From Scortum barcoo (lineage: Eukaryota > Chordata > Actinopteri > Centrarchiformes > Terapontidae): DNA of 64,000 nucleotides. Positions within the stretch are counted from its first letter, which is position 1, and each line of letters opens with the position of its first letter. The position numbers and the translations under genes are program-made. Location: contig CM041553.1 in NCBI GenBank assembly GCA_023238725.1, positions 15,501,501 through 15,565,500 of the forward strand, written 5' to 3'. Below the pieces are notes generated by a model, which did not search any database, had not been told where the DNA came from, and was given only the letters and a program-made list of their open reading frames with translations. Below, piece after piece: positions 55,811 through 64,000 of this stretch.

Positions 55811-56429
55811 CCCTAAAGACTCTAAAGTCATTGTTTATTTACTAATTTATCTTTTAAACTCTGTCTGTGAGGATTCATCCAGGACGTTCAATATCTATTT
55901 TAATTCGATATATTTATGTTTGAGTCTTTGCTTAATCTGGTAGGTCCTGTTTTATTATCCAGGTAAATAAACTTTCCTTCATTCATTGTTTTAAAATAAT
56001 TTTAACGTTGTCATCTGTATGTCCTCCCTTTACTATTTTTTCTGACAGAGCAGATTTCTGATTCTTGAAGCTTGTTAAGGTGAACAAAGAGTGGCAGTAA
56101 ACCCACACAGGTGTTTTCTCTTGTGGTCAGTTAGACCTGTTCCTCACATAGACGCTGGGCAGAGCGAGGCAGAGAATTACATGATGCTACCTTGATGTCT
56201 TAAGAACAACGATAAAGGTGAACTTCTGCTAAACCTTTCATTTGCTTAAACTGAGGTGCCACTGACGAACTCCTGAATGTGACAAATAATATCAGCTTAG
56301 CAGCCTTCACCTCTCTGATAGGCAGCCATTACAAAAAACTGTGATAAAACTTGCTTTATTCTCACTAAAAGACCAAGACCACCTTCTCAGGAGCTGGAGT
56401 AAATCAAGGGGAATACTGGAAATATATTG

Positions 56430-57030
56430 ATCAGGTGATCAGAAACAGTATAATGATGCATTTGTTAGAAAGACATGATATGCCTATATGTTAACAATGA
56501 CAACTCTAAAACACATACATCATTGCTGTGTGCCTGGTCTGTCTCCCATTGGTCAGAAAATTGATTCATGCGGCTTTAACAACTCTTCGTTCATGACAAA
56601 AAAATATATAAATATATAAATCTCTGCAGTCAGTGTGATAGTTTGACCTCATAGTTTATTTCTCAGTATCCTGTTATCAGTCTGTCTTCAGAGGAAGTGT
56701 TGAAGTATTCAGTCGCGTCTGAGAGGAGAAAACAACAAGGGTGGAAGCGCCGCTGTGATAATGCAGAGACGCGAAACACCAAGCAGGCGAGGTGACACAG
56801 TGTTGATCTTCACCGGTGTTCTCTGGTAAACACGCAGGTGTTGGTGATTTGTTTTGGCATCTTTGGAGTTCTGCACACGGCTTCACGGTTTGGTGTAACC
56901 TCAGGTGTAACATGAGCTCTGATTGGCTATGAGGTGAACTTGCTGGCAGGATCTCCTGTTTCTCCACATTGTGGAGTCAGAAGGAGATGAAGCTCTTGTT
57001 ACATCTTCCAGTGGATTACCAAAGTTTCAC
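56430..57030 (+). repeat. Local duplication, copy 2 (contiguous)
   Basis: This is the uninterrupted partner of 53.62-55.81 kb, with the same order of shared words. The 96-codon minus-strand frame inside it is broken by a stop in copy 1, so it is unlikely to be coding. Confidence 0.75.
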
Positions 57031-57817
57031 GACAAGAGATACCCTTAATCATAACAGACTTGATCATAAAGTTAAAGGGAAGCCAATATTATTTGTAAAT
57101 TTAACTACTTCCTTTAATCTCTGAAAAAATCAAAATATTTTGCATGCAGGCTGGTTGGTCGGAATATACATCATTTTGTAAGCTTTTGTGCTGTGAACTC
57201 ACTGTATATTCAAAACCCTTTTATAATCACTGTGCAATAATTCTGACTGACCGGTTGTCTGTCCTTTTTGTTTGACTCCTGGTTAATGTGGAACTTGACT
57301 GTGCAGAGGAGTAACAAACACAGCATTACAGAGCCTGATCTGTAGCACAGGTGGTCTCTTTATCAGCATATTTTTTTAAAATAAGATGAGAAACATAAAG
57401 TGTCTCTACATATTGGCATGTTACATTTCTGGATGCGTGTCAGTCTCGCGCTGGAACTTGGGTCTTACTGTTCCTTCTCATCCATCATCATCCATCTGAT
57501 GCTGCTTGATATTTAGAGCTGGCAACAAGCTGACATCCAGGAAGTGTATCAGTTCTCTGTCCTTGGCACTTATTTGGCTTTGAATCATTTGGTCATTAGA
57601 CTGCACTTGAGCTGTTTCCCACCAGGTGAATATCCTCAAATGATTGCTACTTTATTTATTTCATGTTCTTTTGTTTAGAGTGAAATAACAGGAAAGTCTG
57701 AACGACCCTTTTGTCACTCCTGTGAAACAAAACCACTACATGCTTTAAACAGAGTAACAAAGTATTTAAGATGTCTAAATATATAATGAAACTGTATTAT
57801 GACACTGTATGAATTCC

Positions 57818-57990
57818 TGTGGTGAAAAGTAAGCAAGTATATGTACTCAAGTAAAGACATGCTTGTACTTTACTTGAGTATGTCCATTTTCTGCTAATTT
57901 CAAAAGAAATATTGTACTTTTTGGTGCATTTTTATCTGATTGCTTGGGATTAACATACTGGGTACTAGAAATCAGGATATCTGAGCATCT
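57818..57990. mobile_element. Fragment of a teleost MITE-like repeat
   Basis: Words such as atgtactcaagtaaagacat, tgtactttacttgagtatgt and aaatattgtactttttgg characterise an abundant fish repeat. The fragment contains an imperfect inverted repeat around 57849-57880. Confidence 0.55.
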
Positions 57991-58735
57991 TCTGCTCTGA
58001 TTTTTGCATTCTTTAAAAAATACCGCCTGATGCAGCTCCTCCAGTTTTTGAGAGTGCAATAATAAGACACCTGAGTACCTTAAATCAGTTTAATAACATG
58101 GAGTGATTTGTTATGATTTGATTCTTCTTTCACTCATTTGGAAGCGTTATGGAACAGAGACACCACCATTTTACATAAAAAATGTAGTTTTTCTTCCATA
58201 TTTTGCCACTGACACAAGTATAGTCTAACTCACTCAAAGAATATGTAAAAGTAACCAAAATCCCTCTTTATCCCAACTAATGTAAGGAACCTACTGTCAA
58301 AGTTAGCACATCTTGATGAGGAACTGAATGGTTTTAAAAATGAATTTCCCTCTTTTCTGCTGCTAATTAAAACTTTCCCACTTCTTTTCAGCCTCTGATC
58401 GTGATTGTCGCTGAAGGAGAGGATTAACACTGTTGTCCGACAGAAGTGAGGACTGGGTTGAGGTCTGTTCGAGCACCATCTGTCACTTTGGCACAGAATT
58501 ATGGATTTGGAGTTTTTTTCTTTTCTTTCCATGTGCACTCTACTTTCTGCCCTGCTCTCAGAGGATAGGATACCAAAATGGTGATGGTATGGAAACAGCA
58601 ACTTCCCCGCGGTCGTACTTTCCTGGAAAATATTCATGAGGACAGACGTGGATGAATGGGAGATAACCACTAGTGTGTTTAACATCTTAATGAATAAAGA
58701 AGATGAATCCGGTCTTGTTAGATGATGATAGAATT

Positions 58736-59113
58736 TTTATTTTGTTAAAACTTTCTCAATTTTTTATTCAGTATTTAGTATTTAAATAACATAACGTTAC
58801 GTACAGAAGGCACTTACAAAAACAAGTTAAATTACAGATGCTGCGATTATAAACATTAAATTACTGATTAAAAAAACATGATGACAGAATGATAAAGACA
58901 AGAAATGACAGCACCATTGGCAACTTTTGAACAGTACATCTCAAATAAAAATGTAGCATGATTCGAATCTACAGTACAATAGAAACAATACTCATTTGTT
59001 ATCAATGTAATAATGCCCAAGCTATATTTTTAAGTATAACTTAATCATCAAGATAAAAAGCTTAAAACAGTTTTGTAATTTTTTTTTTTCACTAGTCAGA
59101 GGTTTGTTTTAAT
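58736..59113 (-). other. SMOX 3' UTR (inferred)
   Basis: From the stop codon at 59116-59114 to an antisense AATAAA at 58741-58736, 378 nt. It is AT-rich and carries no other recognisable feature. The end is inferred from the hexamer alone. Confidence 0.55.
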
Positions 59114-59266
59114 TTACATATTAGGCTTTGTGGTTTCAGCTCTGTGCAAGTCCTGGTACATCTCTATTAGACGAGTGGCCTCTCTCTGTCCTGACAGCAA
59201 AGCACCATGGGTAGTGGAATAGTATTTTCTGTGGGTGGCCTCTCCGGCAAACAGGACCTGCAGAGG
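59114..59266 (-). CDS. SMOX: SMOX last coding exon (FAD-binding C-terminus)
   Basis: On the minus strand, CTTCCTCAG|CCTCTG to TAA at 59116-59114, 51 codons, phase 0. It encodes PLQVLFAGEATHRKYYSTTH then GALLSGQREATRLIEMYQDL and a short divergent tail, HRAETTKPNM. The GEATH and YYSTTHGA residues cradle the FAD and the substrate tunnel in this family. Confidence 0.97.
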   Translation of the reverse strand, partial: PLQVLFAGEATHRKYYSTTHGALLSGQREATRLIEMYQDLHRAETTKPNM

Positions 59267-62200
59267 CTGAGGAAGGAGAGCGGGAGAAAAAGGGAAATGG
59301 GCGGAAAGGAAAACAAAAAAAAAAGGATTTTAGAGAAGAAAACCAGATCCGTCAATGTCATCTTGACATATTTCTGGCCTCTCGTGCGGCACCATTTTCT
59401 ATTTTCTATTTCCATCACTGGTTCCCTTGTTAGCGCTCTATATGTAGGAGGATACAGGCCAAAAGGCTTCAGTGTGACAGGGCTGAAGGATTGTAGCGGA
59501 GGGGTCATGCTGTACCTTCAACAGTGTCAAGTGAGCACACAAGCACCCCCACCCACCCCCCTTCACCCTTTCCCCCGTCACCCAGAGCGCGTCGGGTTTC
59601 ATGGTCTAGACTTCTGGCCAAGAATCAAGATTCATGACCCTCCATGACACCAGATGTATTTGCTCTACATGTGCTGCGATGTGACATGTAGTGGTGATAC
59701 CGCCGCATTAGCCAGATGCTCACAGAGACAAACTCTGAGAATTGTAAACAACCAAATGTACAGTCAGTAAAAATATCCATTCAGAGTGCAGTGAACTCTG
59801 TATGTAGGAATTAATTTTTGAATATTACAATATTTCATTAGAGGCCCCTTAGTTGACTATGATTTCCTACAAAAGAACAGATATATAAATGTAAATTCAT
59901 AAGAACAGAGAATTGTCTGGTACTATTAATCAGGAAAATGGATGGATGAATGCTACCATATCCTAGAGACTCTTTTCACCAGCACACAGCAGGTCAGCTG
60001 TGTTTATAAGTAAGCATACATGTCAACATATATGAGGAATAAAGTTAACATTACTAAATGAAGAACAAATCTATATTTAGCTTGACTTAAATGGAGCAGT
60101 TCTTTCAATGAAATTCTACAATTAGTTATAAACTCAAACTAAGATGGCTTTCTCAGAATTATTTCTCCCTAAATTATAACCACGTAACCTAGGAAATTAC
60201 CTGAAAAAGACCTGAAAAATATCTTTAGTGACTGACTTTCATTTTTTTTATGCTTATATATGCTGGGACAGACTCTGAAACAGGAGTCCTTTTCGTCCTA
60301 ATGTGAAATAAGCTATGCTAACGGTTCACAGTGCTGTTATATACTGACTGCAGTATACATCGTACAGAGTGGTGGACAAAATAACAGGAACATACCATAA
60401 AATATTGTTAACAATCACTATGAGGGTGAAGTCAAACACCTTTCTGTGATAGTCTAACATTACTAACTCCACATGGGTCATTACTTTCTGGGGTATCGAA
60501 CTGCATTATATATGTAGAGGTGTGTTAATTATTGTGTCCACCCCCTGTGTTGTCTAGTGGTTGTCTCACCGAAGCCTTGGTGCTGTTGGCATAAGGCAGC
60601 GGCATGGCCAGCCTCTCGCAGTCCTCACCGCTGGATCCCACCCGGGTGAAGGAGTAGGAGCCCCTGATGAAGGGGTTGCTGCCCCACGAGGAGCGCAGGA
60701 CACGCCAGGGCTTTGGAATGTCAGGGTTCCCTGTGGACGGACAGATGGACGGACAGAGAGAGAGGGACTAAGCACACAGAGCAGAGGGAGAAACTTCCAG
60801 GAAATCCAGCACGTGACAGTATCAAACCAGTTCAAACTAAGAATGTGGCGGCTGTCTGTTGAGGCCTTTTACTGGGATGCCCCATCTGCCAACACGAATC
60901 AACCCGTGACCCTTCGCGAGCAGAGAGGCACCAGCGAGTTTATATGTAATTAAGCAGCAGCTGGGGGGATTAAACCGCATTGACCTAAATGAGGCATGCG
61001 TGTGAATGCGTGTGTGTAGTTCCTGTGTGTCATTTACAGTCTGTATCTATAGGAAGTGCGCTGACCTCATCTTGCAGTGACAGTCACTGTTTCTGCCCTT
61101 GCACTGTGACCTACTTCTGAAGCAATCACTTTGCTGAGTACTCCACACATACACACATTCCTAACTTGTTGTCAGACCATGAGTCAACCTATAGTTATGG
61201 GATGAAACCTTCGACGTGTTATGTCGCAATTACCTTGAAGCAGCTTTGTGTTCTTTTTTCCAGGAAAATTCCTCTGTTGTTCAAGACATGATGTGCAACA
61301 ACTTTGAATTAGCCTCAGAGGTAATTTAGCAGCCCTGCCATTCACAACAAAAAAGGGGGGGTTGATCGGATGCCAAGTAAAGTAAAGGCCTCTACGCCCT
61401 ACTTAACATGTGACCAACCCACAGCTCCAACACCATCACCGAGTTTCATGACAACGCAACTGTCATCGACCTGATCACCGACGAGAATAAGACTCCCCAC
61501 AGAGTGGAGATGAGAGCCCTGACTTCTCGGTGTAAGGACAACAACCTCCATCTCAGCATCAGCAAAACAAAGGAGCCGATTCCAGGTTACAGAATAGTAA
61601 CCGTAAGTTGAAAGGTGAAGGTGAAAAACTGCTCAGCACCAGGATGAAGCTTCCATCTTTGGACGACCTTTACACCCAGCAGCGCAAGATGAATGCTAAA
61701 AGCACTATAAAAGACCACAACCATTGCTTGACTTTAATTGTTGTGCATTACACAATGAGAACCTCTAACCTCAATGTGGTGACACTGGAACCGCTTTCAG
61801 GAGCTGCTGCTCGCTGGACATAAAAGCAGGTACACCTGAGTCATCCATTTGTCATCCATTATCTGTAGCCTCATGAAAAAAAAAGCTGCTTTCGTCACAG
61901 CTGAAGCTTATGTCATTTCCTTTGTTCGAAACGCAGTGAAGCAAGCGCCAGTTACTGTCTGGATGAGTCACTGAGCTGACTGTCTCAGCCTTCCAAGGTT
62001 GTTGTGTTAGCTTTAGATGAGTTATTCTTGGTGAAAGCTTAACTATGGCTGAGTTGGAAGACGGCAGTATATCTAGTAGAAGTCAGAATCATAGAAGATA
62101 CAGTATTTGATAGGAATGTTTTGTCCTATGATGGGATGAAATCATGTGTAGAAAGCCACAAATGCCTCTACGATGTAAATGAGATATATAATGGGTAGAG

Positions 62201-62975
62201 CCTTGTTTACTTGCGTGTGCATGTCCTCACCTGTAAAGCGCCTCAGCAGCTCGGTGCAGGTCTCAGCTACCGTTTCATCATCGCAGCGCTCCATGTACAG
62301 CGCCTCTTGCCCACAGATCCAGCCGCTCAGCATGTAGCCGTAGCGCTCGGGCGGGTAGAGGACGTCGAAGCTGCAGATCTTCTTGTACCACAGCTCCTCG
62401 GGGTAGGCCAGCTGCTCTAGCTGGGCCTCGTCCTCCCACACAAACTGGATGCTGTTGCACTCCGGGCTCCAGAAGGGCTCCTCGAACTCTAAGAATATCT
62501 TATCGGTGGTGCTGATGCCCAGCTTCTCGATGGCGAGCACTTTGTCCTCGGGCAGGGAGGGGGAGAACATGACCTCGTGGTTCTGCTTCAGGACACCCAG
62601 AGAGGCCGTCACGATCACGTGGTCGGCAGCGATCCACTCCTCGTCCTCGCACTCCACCTGGATGGGGTGGCCCAGGATCAGGGGGTCCTCGTGAGGCTGG
62701 CAGCCGTGGTTGTTTTCATTGTGGTTGTTGTCCTGGTTGGTGTCACTGCTCTTGGCGATCACCTCCTGACGCTGGGCTGAGTAGTTCCAGTGGATGCAGC
62801 GGACCGGTTTGCTAAGGCAGATGGTGCGGGAGGGGATGTCCCGGGCCAGGACCTCCACGATCTTCATGAAACCTTCAGGAATGACGTAATGTGCGCCAGG
62901 GATCTCCGTCCACTCGCCAAACTCACTCAGAGACACCTCATCCATACTGGGAGAGCTGCTTTCACAACTCTCCAC
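59114..62975 (-). CDS. SMOX: SMOX, spermine oxidase (last three coding exons; 5' part outside window)
   Basis: SMOX is an FAD-dependent amine oxidase that converts spermine to spermidine, 3-aminopropanal and hydrogen peroxide, in cytosol and nucleus. Three minus-strand exons, 62975-62231, 60730-60570 and 59266-59114, join in consistent phases to give the C-terminal 352 residues of a protein of about 555. Matches include VESCESSSPSMDEVSLSEFG, the DKIFLEFEEPFW block with the lysine that contacts the flavin in this family, KICSFDVLYPPERYGYMLSG, RSSWGSNPFIRGSYSFTRVG and the FAD-binding signature GEATHRKYYSTTHGALLSGQ. Acetylpolyamine oxidase (PAOX) is the nearest alternative. The SMOX-specific insertion before VECEDE and the close identity to SMOX favour SMOX. 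Confidence 0.95.
59267..60569 (-). other. SMOX intron (penultimate to last coding exon)
   Basis: The intron has a GTGAGA donor and CTTCCTCAG acceptor on the minus strand. It is unique AT-rich sequence and holds no recognised gene. Confidence 0.9.
60570..60730 (-). CDS. SMOX: SMOX penultimate coding exon
   Basis: On the minus strand, TCCACAG|GGAACC to GCTTCG|GTGAGA, 161 bp, entered in phase 1 and left in phase 0. It encodes GNPDIPKPWRVLRSSWGSNP then FIRGSYSFTRVGSSGEDCER and LAMPLPYANSTKAS. The WGSNPxxRGSYS motif is a hallmark of polyamine and spermine oxidases. Confidence 0.97.
60731..62230 (-). other. SMOX intron containing a retrotransposon fragment
   Basis: The donor is GTGAGG and the acceptor TCCACAG on the minus strand. 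The middle holds a decayed non-LTR retrotransposon fragment on the plus strand. The rest is unique. Confidence 0.9.
61425..61815 (+). pseudogene. Non-LTR retrotransposon (LINE) ORF2 fragment, decayed
   Basis: One stretch reads FHDNATVIDLITDENKTPHR then VEMRALTSRCKDNNLHLSIS and KTKE. This is a clear relative of the reverse-transcriptase palm block FADDTTVIGLI...W-x-x-NNL-x-LN-x-SKTKE of L2/CR1/Rex1-type LINEs, with the catalytic Ala-Asp-Asp altered to His-Asp-Asn. About 80 bp on, another frame reads LPSLDDLYTQQRKMNAKSTI, matching the C-terminal LPSLQDLY block of such elements. The intervening part and both ends are lost and the frame shifts between the pieces, so it is dead. It lies antisense within SMOX. 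Confidence 0.8.
62231..62975 (-). CDS. SMOX: SMOX large internal exon (substrate-binding domain)
   Basis: On the minus strand, CTGTTCCAG|GTGGAG to TTTACAG|GTGAGG, 745 bp, entered in phase 0 and left in phase 1. Residues run from VESCESSSPSMDEVSLSEFG through GFMKIVEVLARDIPSRTICL, an Asn/His-rich insertion (TNQDNNHNENNHG), ECEDEEWIAADHVIVTASLG and STTDKIFLEFEEPFWSPECN to the donor after RRFTG. The Lys codon at 62501-62499 is the likely flavin-contacting lysine. Its reading frame runs on past the donor into the intron only by chance. Confidence 0.97.
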
Positions 62976-64000
62976 CTGGAACAGAGGATCATATCAACAC
63001 AGAGTCAGTTATACTTCCACCTAATTTCTCTGCCGTTTGAATCAGCTCTCTACAGCCTTTAAATTCAAGCTGACGGTATATCAAGAACCCATCTCTACAG
63101 CCACAGCTTTGAACAAATCAGCAGGAACTGCTTTCAACATACCGGGATCACGTAGGTTTTATTTAGAGCACACATGCCGGTTGTGTGTTATGGAAAAGCA
63201 AAAATATGTCACAGCTTCTGCCTCAATAAATAACAGGCCAGCATGGCGGTGGTTACCTGTTGGCTAATGTGCCAGCGTGTCTGCTCTGCTGCATTTAACA
63301 ACATGCTTTTTTTCCTTGTGACTTTGTGAGTGGGTGGCAGCGTACAGCAGAGTGCTCTAATGAGTGTAGCACATACATAACATAACACTCACATGAATAT
63401 ATAAAATGATAATCAATATAAAATGCCAAAGTTTCAACATGCATTTTCAAGCCTATAATAATCAGGAGAAGCAGCAGTTTTAGCTCATAAGTATCTTTAT
63501 TATATCCTTCAACTAGACAGATAAAAAATCTCTGTCTCTCTCTGTATTCTATTGTGTTAATTCCTTGCCGCCTTAAAACAGAAAATTGTTTTGCAGAGAA
63601 ACCCAGACAAGCTGTCTCCCCCTGTTTTCAGTCTCTAAGATAAGCTAAGAAGCTGCTGCTTTTTATCTACCATGTACAAATGAGAGTGGTGTCAGTCTTC
63701 TCACTGAACCCTCCACCAAAAAGCAGAAACACCCATTTCCCAAAATGTCAAACTATTTCTTGTTTTACAAGCAACGTTAGCAGGTTACAGCTTCTCAAAT
63801 GAAGATTTCCCGTAACCCTGAACTGTGTGAAAACAGCTCTGCTCGAATTAACAAAAGCCCTAGCTTGAATATTTGTCACCGGATATCTGCACAGATTATA
63901 GGTTAGGAGGAAGTAAAGTAAAGCTATTATGTAATTACAAACCCAATCTTTTTGCAATTAATAGCTAACTACTGTCTAATTAACCCGAGCTATATGTGCC
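62976..64000 (-). other. SMOX intron, upstream part (runs off window)
   Basis: On the minus strand this is the intron preceding the large SMOX exon. No earlier SMOX exon is recognisable here, so the remaining 5' exons (FAD-binding N-terminus) lie beyond 64000. A short MITE-like fragment with acagcttctcaaatgaagat lies near 63.78 kb. Confidence 0.85.

Larger units (their letters stand above)
52986..58735. other. Intergenic spacer between convergent FBXO41 and SMOX
   Basis: About 5.7 kb with no recognised gene. It holds a diverged local duplication (53.62-55.81 and 56.43-57.03 kb), a tRNA-like fossil (54.84 kb), and a fragment of a repeat with tandem tactcaagtaaa/tttacttgagta words near 57.82 kb. 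Open frames on either strand are short and unlike known proteins. Confidence 0.7.

Noticed and set aside
56677..56967. 96-codon minus-strand frame inside the local duplication
   Set aside because: The matching position in the other copy has an in-frame stop, and the sequence resembles no known protein.
58230..58685. 151-codon minus-strand frame downstream of SMOX
   Set aside because: No recognisable domain, start context or splice structure supports it. It lies beyond the SMOX polyadenylation signal and is likely chance.
62142..62230. Extension of the large SMOX exon beyond 62231
   Set aside because: A consensus GTGAGG donor lies at 62230, and the residues after RRFTG do not match SMOX, whose next residues are encoded at 60730.

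Overview
This window is nuclear DNA from a ray-finned fish, probably a percomorph teleost. The evidence is large introns with GT-AG splice sites, dense dinucleotide microsatellites, teleost-type tRNA-derived SINEs and miniature DNA transposons, and two recognisable vertebrate genes. There is no bacterial or phage gene organisation, no operon and no CRISPR array. No novel multi-gene system could be supported.

The plus strand from about 4.6 to 53 kb is one gene, FBXO41 (F-box only protein 41). I reconstruct a putative non-coding first exon ending at 4824 and thirteen coding exons between 17166 and 48799, followed by a roughly 4.2 kb 3' UTR ending near AATAAA signals at 52881 and 52961. The splice phases agree through all coding exons. 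They give a product of about 836 residues once an apparent 2-bp excess in the first coding exon (17208-17212) is discounted. The protein has an N-terminal C2H2-like finger, a coiled coil, a low-complexity linker, an F-box and a C-terminal leucine-rich-repeat-like region.

The minus strand from about 58.7 kb to beyond the window's right edge holds the last three coding exons (62975-62231, 60730-60570, 59266-59114) of SMOX, the FAD-dependent spermine oxidase. Its 5' exons lie outside the window. The two genes converge tail to tail, separated by about 5.7 kb that contains a diverged local duplication (about 53.62-55.81 kb and 56.43-57.03 kb).

Introns hold most of the remaining sequence. Recognisable content includes a terminal-inverted-repeat MITE carrying two perfect CRE palindromes and a SANT-like remnant (intron 2), tRNA-derived SINEs (introns 5 and 6), Tc1-like debris (intron 4), a paired dispersed repeat (intron 3), a recurring teleost MITE-like family, and a non-LTR retrotransposon fragment inside a SMOX intron. 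Nothing I can read suggests that FBXO41 and SMOX act in a shared pathway. FBXO41 is a neuronal ubiquitin-ligase substrate receptor and SMOX is a polyamine catabolic enzyme.
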